Source: CAIZWU01 sp942492905
Lineage (GTDB): Bacteria; Verrucomicrobiota; Verrucomicrobiia; Verrucomicrobiales; V1-33
Assembly: GCA_942492905.1 (NCBI GenBank)
Contig: OW818657.1
Span: forward strand, 806,001 to 870,000
Length of the DNA stretch: 64,000 nt
Reading direction: 5' to 3'
This document shows positions 10,901 through 19,092 of this stretch, piece by piece. Every line of letters begins with the position of its first letter. The stretch's first letter is position 1. The translations under genes and the position numbers were made by a program. The notes beneath the pieces are model-generated. The model was not told where the DNA came from and searched no databases. It saw only the letters and a program-made list of their open reading frames with translations.

Positions 10901-11950
10901 GGCGGCATTATCGGTGAGATAGTAGCCTGCCAGATTCACGGCACTGCTGGTGGGATTGTAGAGTTCCAGCCAGTCCGGGTAGGCTCCGGTTTCGTCCGCC
11001 AGGCCGGATTGGTTGGAGGCCATGAATTCATTGATGACGACATGGCTGGCGGCCTGCACCACCGGAATGAGCAGGGTGCGGGTGGTGGTTCCATGGGCAT
11101 TGGCTGCTGCCAGGGTGTGGGAGCCACTGGCGGCCTGGGTGATGACTTTTCCGGACAATCCAGTCACCGCAGCGCCGTCCAGGGTGAGGGTGTCGGCTCC
11201 GGATACCGACCAGGACAGCGTGACGGTGGCCCCGCTGGCCGCGGCGGGAGGGTCGGCGGAGAATGCGGTTATGACTGGAGGACTCAGGATGCCGAGGAAG
11301 GCTTCGGCATGCCGCCGGATCGCCCCGGCGGAGAGACGGGAATCGTAGGTGGTGACACGGAAGACGGTGCCTGACATTCCCTCGCCGCGGCTGGGATTGG
11401 CCCCCAGCCAGCCCTGACCCGTCGGCAGGGCGAATGGTGAGGCGACCCCGCTCCGGCTTCCGGCGGGGGCGCCGTTCACAAACATCTGCATGGTGCCCGC
11501 GCCGTCCCACAGCCACACCAGATGTGCTGTTTCCGCCGGAGCCGGGACGGCGGGACTGAAGCGATAGTCCGCGACGCCCAGCAGGGTCATGCCCAGTTCC
11601 CCGGTGTTGTTATATTGCTGGAGCCGCAGGTTGCTTTGAGTATTGGAGCCCACCGCCAGGTAGGCGCTGGCGGCGAGACCGGAAGGTTCGACGATGCACT
11701 CAAAGGTGCCGTCTCCGGTCACCGTGCCGAAGTTGAATGCCGCATTCTGATTGCCGGCAAACGTGATCGCGTCCGTCAGGGTGGCCGCCGGAATGAGTCC
11801 GCCCGCCGCTTCCTGTGAAATGATGGCATCATAGTCCGCCAGCGAGGCCCCCGCCGGAGTCGCCCCCGCCAGCACCAGACCGGCCAGCCGGCCGCCAAGG
11901 CGCACGCGCGCGTGCCGCCAACGCGCCTGGACTGGAGGAAACGCTCTCAT
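7970..11950 (-). CDS. Secreted LamG/lamin-tail/CotH surface protein
   Basis: This 1,326-residue protein has an N-terminal export signal (about residues 1-36, ending TPAGAS). A LamG-like module follows at about 37-215 (GTVTGDGTFECIVEPSG, GMTLLGVADYRF), homologous to the modules in the two genes upstream. Next come an Ig-like segment (220-295), a lamin-tail domain near 302 (HVVINEFMASNQSG, DWLELYNPTSSAVNLAGYYL), and a chitobiase C-terminal-like segment near 465 (GAQIFYQINQAPAS). A CotH-kinase-like region spans about 530-920, with RGRGAFSSSWRQKPYSVEA and GVYAVLEKVSRGADRLD. A second lamin tail sits near 1060. It ends FFRWHLRSR, a tail style common in this phylum. It is probably the last of three surface-protein genes cotranscribed from 14694. 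Its biochemical role is unknown; CotH relatives are secreted kinases. Confidence 0.88.
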   Translation of the reverse strand: MRAFPPVQARWRHARVRLGGRLAGLVLAGATPAGASLADYDAIISQEAAGGLIPAATLTDAITFAGNQNAAFNFGTVTGDGTFECIVEPSGLAASAYLAVGSNTQSNLRLQQYNNTGELGMTLLGVADYRFSPAVPAPAETAHLVWLWDGAGTMQMFVNGAPAGSRSGVASPFALPTGQGWLGANPSRGEGMSGTVFRVTTYDSRLSAGAIRRHAEAFLGILSPPVITAFSADPPAAASGATVTLSWSVSGADTLTLDGAAVTGLSGKVITQAASGSHTLAAANAHGTTTRTLLIPVVQAASHVVINEFMASNQSGLADETGAYPDWLELYNPTSSAVNLAGYYLTDNAANPQQWALPAVPLPAGGYLVIFLSGRDTPPLTAPWHANFRLNKDGEYLALTTAAGVVHEFSPAFPPQEDDLPWALTGGDPGLAGYAERPTPGTANDPAPPRPARVQFSQPGGLLRGPVSLTLSSGSPGAQIFYQINQAPASAYTGPIEITATAQVRAWAEQAGQRSAETSTAWVKLAPDLATYQSPLPVLMIDNFASGAVPQKGWSGNGAGVQQVPRQSAAWLAWERSGATSTTASEPAFSSRIGLRGRGAFSSSWRQKPYSVEAMDASGGELEVSVLGMPAHSDWVLYFPDPGADKDPTLLFNTFVYDLARRLGHPSQRFRWVELFVNEDGGDLSLSDRRGVYAVLEKVSRGADRLDFSRLSADGQQGGWLLSLNRMDAIPETGWPAPNGATTPSFFRTAGANRLQETQPDNPATAGDDEPKQSNGFLNFDNPGGYTILPSQRAAVQNWFRQFEDVLYGSTWRDPAVGYRQWLDADDFAGYFVFNELTKNGDGLLISMFPWKGDDGKLRMGPVWDYNYASYYAGGGPTGSLRWRGDRIWYARLFADPDFLQLYTDRWFAWRQGAMSNAGITDVIDDQAAEITAAKAVAQGISSAAAWNDSLTQMKSWLTQRATWVDSQYAARPALSPAGGIVSSGQEISLTAVGGVPWHTTDRSDPRLPGGAVSPAASSTGLRTITADTRLTARNRVSATRWSAPASAVYVTGAVPATASNLTFSEIHYHPAPPDAAELAAGFTDAGDFEFVELLNAGPDKISLAGLRLVKTGAGQGIDYSFDEGTQWSLAPGARLLLVRNAPAFTLRYGSTLPVAGEFTGQLGNSGDTLTLLDAAGAPLLNLTWTDAPPWPLAPDGTGYSLTLLSGTAPLSAPNPASWRASTASGGSPGTSDSLPLTDSDLAGYAFGMVPSTVTFSNGTLFVTQPRRAGTDLVSIALEHSLDLTTWVQTGPEESATEPDADGIIRIRRQLPAGAKGFFRWHLRSR

Positions 11951-11975
11951 CAGATGGGCTGGGGAGCCATGCCGC

Positions 11976-12662
11976 TTAACGCCGCCGGCGGAGGGCCAGC
12001 CCGGCGATTCCGGTGAGGAAAAGAACGCTGCTGCCAGCTTCGGGTACGGCGACGAAGGCGTTGTAGTGGGTCAGGATTTCGGCCGCTCCGAGGTCGCTGT
12101 CATAGCTGGCAAATCCGAGGATTTTCCCTGGGAGGATATCAAAGAAGGCCGACGTCGCTGGCGCATAGGCCGCTCCGAGACCCTGCTCGCCGGTCAGGGC
12201 CAGGGCGGCCGCAAAGCTCGTTTGAAAGACGCCATTGAGATAGAGATCCGTCTTGATGCCATCGGAAGTGAAGACCACCTGGGTGTTGGTGCTGATGGGG
12301 GCCGCGATGGTCGTCTCATAGTCCGCCACCCCGAAGGCAGTCATCCCAAGATTGCCGGTATCGTTGTATTGTTCGTACTTCAGCCCCTGCCGGCCATTGT
12401 CGACCGATTGGGTTCCGAGCAGGGCCGACGAGACGGAACCGACAGCAGACGGGTCGGCATTCACAATAAATTCAAAGGCCCGGCCGCCGGTCAGGGTACC
12501 GATGTTCGTCAGGATTGGTGCGGAGACTTCAGTGAATACGGTGGCCGCCGGAACGCTGCCGGCATTCACTTCAGCCTGCCAGAGGGTGAGGGTGGCTCCC
12601 GCCTCCTGAAGGGGGAGGAGCAGGGCGCTGGTGACCAGGCAGAGGGTGATGGCTTTTTTCAT
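11976..12662 (-). CDS. PEP-CTERM protein with one LamG-like module
   Basis: The protein has 228 residues. A signal peptide (MKKAITLCLVTSALLLPLQE) sets the start at 12662; the open frame upstream is overlapping sequence. One LamG-like module fills residues 25-200 (GRAFEFIVNAD, GMTAFGVADYETT, GKILGFASYDSDLGAAEI). The C-terminus VPEAGSSVLFLTGIAGLALR followed by Arg residues is a PEP-CTERM sorting signal: motif, hydrophobic helix, basic tail. Exosortase would cut at PEP and free the protein for glycosylation or surface display. No exosortase gene is present in the window. It lies between two homologous LamG proteins, 25 bases before one and 55 after the other, which suggests one operon. Confidence 0.88.
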   Translation of the reverse strand: MKKAITLCLVTSALLLPLQEAGATLTLWQAEVNAGSVPAATVFTEVSAPILTNIGTLTGGRAFEFIVNADPSAVGSVSSALLGTQSVDNGRQGLKYEQYNDTGNLGMTAFGVADYETTIAAPISTNTQVVFTSDGIKTDLYLNGVFQTSFAAALALTGEQGLGAAYAPATSAFFDILPGKILGFASYDSDLGAAEILTHYNAFVAVPEAGSSVLFLTGIAGLALRRRR

Positions 12663-12717
12663 GGGACGATTTTTTTGCAGGGATTGTGTTGGGATGGACG
12701 ATGGAGGGGAAAGGGAA

Positions 12718-14694
12718 TCAGAGGCGGACGATCCGGAAGAAGAGCCGTTCCGCCGCGGAAGGGGCCGCAAAGGTGCGGGAAGTGGTGCCGCCAAGGGTGG
12801 CCGGGATGCCGGCCACTGCGGTGTTGGCGAAGGTGCCGGGGGTCTCGCTGTAGTCGATCCGGTAGGTCGCACCGTCATCGGAACTCCACGTCAGGGTGAT
12901 GGCCCCGGTGATGGCATTCCGGCTGATGCCGGTGATGACAAACGGGCCCGGTGCCACTGGCGTGGTGTTGAGCAGCGCGGCATAATGCGCGGCAATTTCT
13001 GCCGGCGGGAGCGCCTCCGCATAACAGGCAAACCCGAGAATGTGCCCGTCGAGGCGGTCGAAGTAACTGGCCGTGATGATCGGCAATTGGGCCGCCGTGG
13101 CCAGTCCCTGCTGGCCGGTGCCGGTGAGTGCCACTCCGATGAAGGTATAACTCAGCACCCCATTCACAAAAAGCTGGGTGTCGGTGCCATCGGAGGAATA
13201 CACAATATGGGTGTCGGTCAGTTCCGGGGCGGGAATGAAGGAATTGAAATCGGCCACGCCATATTCTGTGATCCCGAGGCTGCCGGTGTCCTGCCACTGT
13301 TCGAATTTGAGGGCCTGGCTGTTTCCGCCCAGCAGCGAACCGCTGGCGTTGCCAAGGCCGGCATTGACGATGAATTCGAACGAACGGCCACCGCTGAGGG
13401 TTCCCACATCCACGCTCCTCCCGTCGCTGCCATGGGTGGCTTCGAGGATGACGGTGGCGGGACTTCCACTGTTCACCGTGGTCTGCCAGGCGCTGAATAC
13501 CTGGGCGCCCCCGTCCTGCTGGAAGGATTGATAGTGGGTGTTCACCTCGGCTTCCGTGAGGGCGTTGTCATAGCTGGCGAAGCGGAGCACCTGCCCGTCA
13601 AGCGGATCGCGGTAGACAGTGACGCCCTCCAGCCCCGTGATGGTGGCGGCGGCCCCGAGCGCGACAAACCCTGACAGGGAAATGGGCACCCCATCCAGGG
13701 TCTGTTGCCACACTCCATCAATATAGAGGTCCGTGCCGGTGTCCTGGGAAACCCATGTGATCTGAGTCAGAGTGTTGAAGGGGCTGGGCACGGTGGTGAC
13801 GTGATCAGCCACCCCGAAGGCGGTCAGACCCAGCACGCCGGTGCTGTCCCATTGGTCGAACTTCAGTGCCTGCGGGCCGAAGCGCCCCATCAGCGCTTCG
13901 GAGCGGCCCACTTCACCGGCGTTGACGAGGAATTCAAAAGTCCGGGGGCCGGAGAGTTCCCCCAGATTGCTGAGGACCGGAGCCATGCCGGAGATCGGAC
14001 TGAACACGGTATTGGCAGGCGGGATGGTGCCGGAGGTCACTGCATTGCGCCAGTTCGCGAAGGAGACCGGCGTGCTGCCCATCTTAAAGGCGGTATGGTG
14101 GGCGGCGATCTCTGCGGCGGTGAGTTCTGAGGCGTAACTGGCGAATCCGAGGATATGCCCGTCCAGTCGGTCAAATGCGGGTCCGCCCACTCCGTCGGAA
14201 ACCCCGCCGAGAGATTGTAATCCTGATAGCACCAGGTCCACTCCGGTGAAAGTGTGCACGGCCGTCCCGTTGATATAAAGCCGGGTGTCGGTGCCGTCGC
14301 AGGTGAAGACGATCTGGCTATCCTGATGCAGCGGACTTGGCACCGGGGAGTCGTGGTCCGCAATGCCATAGTCGGTGATCCCCACGTGACCGGTCTCGAA
14401 ATTCTGCTCAAACTTCAGACCCTGCACGCCGGCCAGCCCTAGCAGGGCGGAGGAACTGCCGGCGGCTCCTGCATTTACAATGAACTCAAACGAGCGCGGG
14501 CCGCTCAGGGTGCCCACATCCAGGACGACGGGTTCGAATCCGGAGATGGCCGGTCCCGAGATGCCTTTGATATAGGTTGAGGAGGGAGTGGTGCCGGCGG
14601 AATCGACCGCTGCCTGCCACTCGTCCAATGCCGCAGGGAGGGAGGCGGGGGCTGCCAGGAAGCCGGCGATGATCAATGAGAGGGGGAGTTTCAT
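12718..14694 (-). CDS. Secreted protein with three tandem LamG-like modules
   Basis: The protein has 658 residues, starting with a signal peptide (MKLPLSLIIAGFLAAPASLP). Three similar modules lie at about 23-205, 211-395 and 400-576. Each begins with an E/N/A-W-(Q/R) helix start (LDEWQAAVDS, FANWRNAVTSG, FSAWQTTVNSG), contains GxRxFEF(I/L)VNAG and GxxxxGVADx, and closes with LDGxxLRFASY or LDGHILGFASY and an AEIxxHY helix. The last 80 residues (ITLTWSSDDGATYRIDYSET, ending FFRIVRL) are the C-terminal domain frequent in Verrucomicrobiota secreted proteins. LamG folds usually bind carbohydrate or protein ligands. It is the first gene of the likely three-gene surface-protein operon. Confidence 0.87.
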   Translation of the reverse strand: MKLPLSLIIAGFLAAPASLPAALDEWQAAVDSAGTTPSSTYIKGISGPAISGFEPVVLDVGTLSGPRSFEFIVNAGAAGSSSALLGLAGVQGLKFEQNFETGHVGITDYGIADHDSPVPSPLHQDSQIVFTCDGTDTRLYINGTAVHTFTGVDLVLSGLQSLGGVSDGVGGPAFDRLDGHILGFASYASELTAAEIAAHHTAFKMGSTPVSFANWRNAVTSGTIPPANTVFSPISGMAPVLSNLGELSGPRTFEFLVNAGEVGRSEALMGRFGPQALKFDQWDSTGVLGLTAFGVADHVTTVPSPFNTLTQITWVSQDTGTDLYIDGVWQQTLDGVPISLSGFVALGAAATITGLEGVTVYRDPLDGQVLRFASYDNALTEAEVNTHYQSFQQDGGAQVFSAWQTTVNSGSPATVILEATHGSDGRSVDVGTLSGGRSFEFIVNAGLGNASGSLLGGNSQALKFEQWQDTGSLGITEYGVADFNSFIPAPELTDTHIVYSSDGTDTQLFVNGVLSYTFIGVALTGTGQQGLATAAQLPIITASYFDRLDGHILGFACYAEALPPAEIAAHYAALLNTTPVAPGPFVITGISRNAITGAITLTWSSDDGATYRIDYSETPGTFANTAVAGIPATLGGTTSRTFAAPSAAERLFFRIVRL

Positions 14695-14776
14695 CAGAGG
14701 GGAAGACGTTGGAGCAACGCCGGGGAATTCAGATAACACAAACAACAGCACTCCCCATGCTATTGGCCAGCACAAT

Positions 14777-14801
14777 CACCGGATTTGTCAGATTACCGGT
14801 G
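14777..14801. repeat. Inverted repeat CACCGG/CCGGTG upstream of the LamG operon
   Basis: CACCGG (14777-14782) and CCGGTG (14796-14801) are separated by 13 bases. The pair lies about 80 bases before the start of the three-module LamG gene, so it could be an operator or a stem-loop in the leader. No function can be assigned from sequence alone. Confidence 0.35.
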
Positions 14802-14832
14802 TAAGATGTAGGATTTGGTTCAGACCGGGTCG

Positions 14833-14860
14833 GCCAGGCACCGCTCCCATGGTGCCTGGC
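14833..14860. repeat. Perfect 10-bp stem-loop between serine hydrolase and LamG operon
   Basis: GCCAGGCACC (14833-14842) pairs exactly with GGTGCCTGGC (14851-14860) across an 8-base loop. It lies 128 bases past the end of the serine hydrolase and 139 bases before the LamG gene, on whose strand both genes run. No T-tract follows on either strand, so it is not a classical terminator. The gene-free stretch 14695-14987 holds this stem-loop and the CACCGG repeat; I see no coding region in it. Confidence 0.6.
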
Positions 14861-14987
14861 AGGAATTTCTGCGCAGGGAACCTGACGGAAAAGTGTCCTG
14901 ACATGACGTTTGCCTGCGGAAGGCCCCCTGGTCAGGCAGAACCGGATTCCTCCCGGCAAAATCCGGAGTTCTTCCGCTGCTGCGGAT

Positions 14988-16082
14988 TCAGCCGTGCTGG
15001 ATCATCAGGGAACAAGCGGCGTCGCAGGCTTCGGCGGCGGCGGGACCTCCCTGGTTGCAGGCGGCGAACACCCCGAAGGCTTTTTCCGGGGCCAGCCAGA
15101 CCGCGGAAAAGTTGGCGTTGTTGCTGCCGGTGTGGGTGAGGCATCGGCCGGCGGCCCAGGGACGGTCGGCGAGTCCCCAGCCGCAGGCATAGTGGCTGGC
15201 GGGGTCGGGGGTGTGCAGGATTTTATACAACGCGTCAGGGAGCAGGGCGGATTGGCCGGCGGCTCCGCGCAGCTGGTCGGCGGCGAAACGGGCGTAGTTT
15301 TCCAGACTGGCGTGAACGCGTCCGGCGGGGCCGAGGGACGGCGGGTTGTCACAACTGGGTCCGTTGACGGGAAGCGGGGTGCCTTTGGAATCGTGCGGCC
15401 AAGGCTGGTCTTCTTTGCCTTCGGTGCCCACCGGACCTTGCCCAGCGGTAATTTTCAGGGGCTTGAAAAGACGCTTTTCGAGCAGGGTTTCCCACGGCTG
15501 GCGGTCGAGTTTTTCCGCGAGGTGGCCGGCAATGGCGTAACCGACATTGCTATATAAATGGGAGCCGGGCGCGGGCCAATCGGTTCCCGGGGGGGCGGCG
15601 AGACGCAGGATTTCCCCGCGTTGATCGGCGCGGGGGAGAAGCCACCAGGAGAGCAGATTGGCCCGCAGGCCGGAGCGGTGCTGCAGCAGCTGCAGGACGG
15701 TGATATCCTTGGTGCGGGGGTGCGCCTTCCGGCAGGATTCCGGAATCAATTTGCCCAGCGGATCGTCCCATTGCAGCCGGCCCTCCTGCACATACGTGGC
15801 GAGCAGGGTGGCGGTCATCGCCTTGGTCATGGAGCCGTAATGCCAAAGATCGGACGGGGTGACGGGAGTGCTGCCGCCGCCTTTGCGGAATCCCGTGACG
15901 GACTGAATGAGGAGGCCATCCACTCCGAGGCGGGCGGCGGCGAGGGCAGGGACCTGGTGTTTTTGGCGCAGGACTTCCAGTTTTTCCTGCAGCCCGGCGG
16001 CGGCATCGGTGGAGGCGCCTTGACTGCGGGTGAGCGAAAGCATTCCCCCGCTGAGGCTGGTGAGAAAGTGACGTCGGTTCAT
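14988..16082 (-). CDS. Secreted serine hydrolase, beta-lactamase/esterase (class C) family
   Basis: The protein has 364 residues of the penicillin-binding-protein-like hydrolase family (Pfam Beta-lactamase). It starts MNRRHFLTSLSGGMLSL, a Tat-like signal with RRHF. The SxxK nucleophile is in YGSMTKAMT (about residue 82), the YxN motif in HLYSNVGYAIAGH (about 176), and the third motif in LTHTGSNNAN (about 315). All three catalytic elements are present. Members include D-aminopeptidases, esterases and class C beta-lactamases; sequence does not tell which. A housekeeping esterase or peptidase is more likely than antibiotic resistance. It follows ptsI on the same strand after 29 bases. Confidence 0.88.
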   Translation of the reverse strand: MNRRHFLTSLSGGMLSLTRSQGASTDAAAGLQEKLEVLRQKHQVPALAAARLGVDGLLIQSVTGFRKGGGSTPVTPSDLWHYGSMTKAMTATLLATYVQEGRLQWDDPLGKLIPESCRKAHPRTKDITVLQLLQHRSGLRANLLSWWLLPRADQRGEILRLAAPPGTDWPAPGSHLYSNVGYAIAGHLAEKLDRQPWETLLEKRLFKPLKITAGQGPVGTEGKEDQPWPHDSKGTPLPVNGPSCDNPPSLGPAGRVHASLENYARFAADQLRGAAGQSALLPDALYKILHTPDPASHYACGWGLADRPWAAGRCLTHTGSNNANFSAVWLAPEKAFGVFAACNQGGPAAAEACDAACSLMIQHG

Positions 16083-16111
16083 GGGTGGGCCCTCAGGGAG
16101 GATGGACGGGG

Positions 16112-17884
16112 TCAGGTGACGAAAAGTTCGCTGTAATATTCCAAGGCCACCTCACGGCAGCGGTCGCGGATTTTCGCAGATTCGCCCAGCGTCAGGGCTT
16201 CCTCGAGCAGGGCCACGCAACGGGCGGAGGGGAGCTTGCGGATGGCGTATTTGACCATGGGGAGCTGGGGTGTCGACATGCTCAGTTCCGCAAACCCGAG
16301 GCCCACCATCAGCGGGGTCAGCATGATGTCGCTGGCCATTTCGCCGCAGACGCCGGTCCAGATCCCGGCGCGGCGGGCGGCATCGCTGACGCTTTTCAGC
16401 AGCTTCAGGATGCCGGGGTGGCAGGGCTGATAGAGATCGGCCACCATTTCATTGCCCCGGTCCACCGCGAGGGTGTATTGGATCAGGTCGTTGGTGCCGA
16501 TGCTGAAAAAGTCGACTTCCTTGGCGAGGGTGTCGGCGGTAAGGGCGGCGCTGGGCACCTCGATCATGGCACCGACTTCCATGTTGGTATCGAAGACCAC
16601 GCCGTCCTTCCGGAGTTCATCCTCACACTCCACCAGAATGGCCCGCGCTTCCCGGAGTTCCTCCACGCAGGAAATCATGGGAAACATGACACGCACCCGG
16701 CCCACGGCACTGGCCCGCAGGATGGCGCGGAGTTGGGATTTGAAGAGTTTGCGGCGCTTCAGGGATACCCGGATGCCGCGCCAGCCAAGGAACGGATTGG
16801 TCTCGTGCAGGCTATCGTGCAGGCTCTGCAGCTTGTCCCCGCCGACATCAAGGGTGCGGATGATGACCCCCTCCGGTCCCGCCGCAGAGGCGATCCGGGC
16901 ATAATTCTCGGCCTGCTCATCCTCAGTGGGCAGGGACGCGCGGTTGAGAAAGAAAAACTCGGTGCGGTAGAGGCCGATGCCTTCTGCCCGCCAGGCATTC
17001 ACCTCCGCCATTTCACTTTCAAATTCAATGTTCGCCGACAGCACGATACGCACCCCGTCCACGGTTTCCGCAGGCAGGTCCACCATCTCGCGCAGGTGCC
17101 GTTCGAGGGCCGCTTTTTTGCGGCGGGTGACGGCATAGGCCGCGAGCGTTTCCTCGCTCGGGTTGATGATCAGCAGGCCGCCATAACCATCCAGCAGGGC
17201 ATCCTGACCGGTATGGAAACGCGTCGACAGGTCGGGAATCCCCACCACGGCAGGAATGCCCATCGACCGCGCCATGATGGTGCTGTGGCTGGTGTGGCTG
17301 CCGCCTTCCGTGGCAAATCCCAGCACCGTAGCCCGGTCCATCACGGCCGTATCACTTGGCGTCAGTTCGGTGCTCAGGATCACATGGGGCACGGCTGGGG
17401 CCAGTTCTGGCACGGTGCCGCGCAGATTCCGGACGACCCGGCGGGCCACATCTTCAATATCCACGGTGCGTTCCCGTAAATATTCATCGCCAATCCGCCG
17501 CAATGTTTCCACGTAGCGGGCCATCACGCTGTAAAATGCCCCTTCCGCCTTTTGGTTTTTTTTGCGGATACGGGAGAAAACCTCATCCAGCACGGACCGG
17601 TCTTCGAGCATCAGCAGATGGGCGTCGAAGATATCCGCATCATTGGTCCCGATCTCGCTGGCGATGCGGTCGCGCATGTTTTCCAGCTGGCGCCTTGTGG
17701 TTTCCAAGGCGTTTTGCAGCCGGAGCACTTCACGCTCGACGGCATCTTCCGGGATTTCCTCCAGTTCCGGGATTTCGAAGACATCGGTCGGCAGATGCAC
17801 CGGTCCCCGGGCAATCCCCGGGGACACACCGATGCCCACGAGAACCATTTCCTCGCCTGTCTGGGCCCCTTTCTCAAACATCAT
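16112..17884 (-). CDS. ptsI: Phosphoenolpyruvate-protein phosphotransferase (enzyme I)
   Basis: Enzyme I takes phosphate from PEP and passes it to HPr. The N-terminal helical domain is followed by the phospho-histidine site GGSHTSHSTIMARSMGIP (His near residue 198). The C-terminal PEP-binding TIM barrel has FFSIGTNDLIQY and the active cysteine in TGVCGEMASD (near residue 513). The length of 590 residues is typical. The start is uncertain: adjacent ATGs at 17884 and 17881, one at 17914, and one at 17848 that would give MVLVGIGVSPGIARG, closest to the E. coli N-terminus. None has a good ribosome site. No HPr or enzyme II gene is in the window, so it may serve a regulatory phosphorelay instead of sugar uptake; that is inference. 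Confidence 0.93.
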   Translation of the reverse strand: MMFEKGAQTGEEMVLVGIGVSPGIARGPVHLPTDVFEIPELEEIPEDAVEREVLRLQNALETTRRQLENMRDRIASEIGTNDADIFDAHLLMLEDRSVLDEVFSRIRKKNQKAEGAFYSVMARYVETLRRIGDEYLRERTVDIEDVARRVVRNLRGTVPELAPAVPHVILSTELTPSDTAVMDRATVLGFATEGGSHTSHSTIMARSMGIPAVVGIPDLSTRFHTGQDALLDGYGGLLIINPSEETLAAYAVTRRKKAALERHLREMVDLPAETVDGVRIVLSANIEFESEMAEVNAWRAEGIGLYRTEFFFLNRASLPTEDEQAENYARIASAAGPEGVIIRTLDVGGDKLQSLHDSLHETNPFLGWRGIRVSLKRRKLFKSQLRAILRASAVGRVRVMFPMISCVEELREARAILVECEDELRKDGVVFDTNMEVGAMIEVPSAALTADTLAKEVDFFSIGTNDLIQYTLAVDRGNEMVADLYQPCHPGILKLLKSVSDAARRAGIWTGVCGEMASDIMLTPLMVGLGFAELSMSTPQLPMVKYAIRKLPSARCVALLEEALTLGESAKIRDRCREVALEYYSELFVT

Positions 17885-18058
17885 CGGGGCGGACTGTGGC
17901 GATTCCCCCGCCATGTGCAAGTGCAGGGGCGCGGGGGAGGGGCGGTTTGATTCCGGCCGGTTGGACCGTTTATTGGAGAGAAAATGTCCCTGCCGGGCCT
18001 TGCCAAAGGCCTTGGGGACCAGCGGGGCCGGGGAAATCAGGTTGGGTTCAGCCCCGGC

Positions 18059-18088
18059 AAAAAAGAAGCCCGGGGGGTCCCGGGCTTC
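18059..18088 (-). terminator. Rho-independent terminator after the PEP-hydrolase-family gene
   Basis: GAAGCCCGGG (18065-18074) and CCCGGGCTTC (18079-18088) form a perfect 10-base-pair stem with a 4-base loop. On the minus strand it is followed by six T (18064-18059). It lies 39 bases past the stop of the gene ending at 18127, so ptsI is likely transcribed from its own promoter. Confidence 0.9.
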
Positions 18089-18126
18089 TCTGATCGACTG
18101 AATTAAAGGCGGATGGTGGTCCGGTT

Positions 18127-19017
18127 TCAGGCTTGGCCTTTCATGAAGGCCTCTGCCGCCGGGGCTTTCAGGGCTTTGAATTCGCGGGTCAGGTTGGTCA
18201 GCGACGCTTCCACGCCCATGCGTTCGAGGCTGCTGGCGCCGACAAAACCGACGGCATCGGTGGCTCCCATGACGCGTTTGGCGTCTTCCGGGGTATTGAT
18301 CGGACCGCCATGGCAGAGGAAAAAGATGTCCTTCCGCACGGTCCGGGCGGCGTCGATGATGTCCTGGGTGCGTTTGATGGTTTCGTCCCAAGGCACGAGC
18401 GCATTGGTGACACCGATGCTGCCACCGATGGTGGTGCCGACGTGGGCAATGATGGCGTCGGCTCCGGCCTTGGCCATTTCGATGGCTTCCTGCGGGCTGC
18501 CGACGTAAACGACGCTGAAAAGATCCATGCGGCGGGCGAGGGCCACCATTTCATATTCCTTGACCACGCTCATGCCGGTTTCTTCCAGCACGCCGCGAAA
18601 ATGGCCGTCGATGATGGTGTGGGTGGGGAAATTGTTGACGCCGGAGAAGCCCATTTCCTTGACCTTGCCGAGCCAGTGCCACATGCGGCGGCGGGGGTCG
18701 GTGGCGTGGACCCCGCAGATCACCGGGCATTCCTCCACGACGGGGAGGACTTCGTATTCGCCGATTTCCATGGCGATGGCATTGGCATCGCCATAAGCCA
18801 TCATGCCGGCGGTGGATCCGTGGCCCATCATGCGGAAGCGGCCGCTGTTGTAGATGATGATCAGGTCAGCCCCGCCCTTTTCGATGAATTTGGCACTGAT
18901 CCCGGTGCCTGCGCCGGCGGCGATGATGGCGTCGCCTTTGGCCGTCACGGCACGGAGGCGTTCGATGACTTCCTCACGGGTGTAAGGGTTTCCTTTTCCG
19001 GTCCAGGGGTTGGGCAT
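18127..19017 (-). CDS. Phosphoenolpyruvate hydrolase-family TIM-barrel protein
   Basis: The 296-residue protein matches the PEP_hydrolase (PF09370) family by its characteristic stretches: AAGAGTGISAKFIEKGGADL, IIYNSGRFRMMGHGSTAGMM, GVHATDPRRRMW, GVNNFPTHTIIDG and GADAIIAHVGTTIGGSIG. The fold is a TIM barrel related to the isocitrate lyase/PEP mutase superfamily. In many organisms this domain is fused to a Tm-1-like (UPF0261) domain; here it stands alone. The reaction is not firmly established for the family. It lies in a minus-strand run with a cupin gene (75 bases upstream) and ptsI downstream, separated from ptsI by a strong terminator. No signal peptide is present, so it is cytoplasmic. 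Confidence 0.88.
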   Translation of the reverse strand: MPNPWTGKGNPYTREEVIERLRAVTAKGDAIIAAGAGTGISAKFIEKGGADLIIIYNSGRFRMMGHGSTAGMMAYGDANAIAMEIGEYEVLPVVEECPVICGVHATDPRRRMWHWLGKVKEMGFSGVNNFPTHTIIDGHFRGVLEETGMSVVKEYEMVALARRMDLFSVVYVGSPQEAIEMAKAGADAIIAHVGTTIGGSIGVTNALVPWDETIKRTQDIIDAARTVRKDIFFLCHGGPINTPEDAKRVMGATDAVGFVGASSLERMGVEASLTNLTREFKALKAPAAEAFMKGQA

Positions 19018-19092
19018 AATATTAAGTGGGTGGGTTGAGTGGGTGGGTTGAAATGGCAGCGGGGCGGGTTGGAGGCGGCGGGTGGTCGCGCT

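Noticed and set aside
17885..18391. N-terminal extension of the ptsI frame
   Set aside because: It runs through the terminator and into the gene at 18127, gives Arg/His-rich sequence, and the known N-terminus of enzyme I lies at the chosen start.
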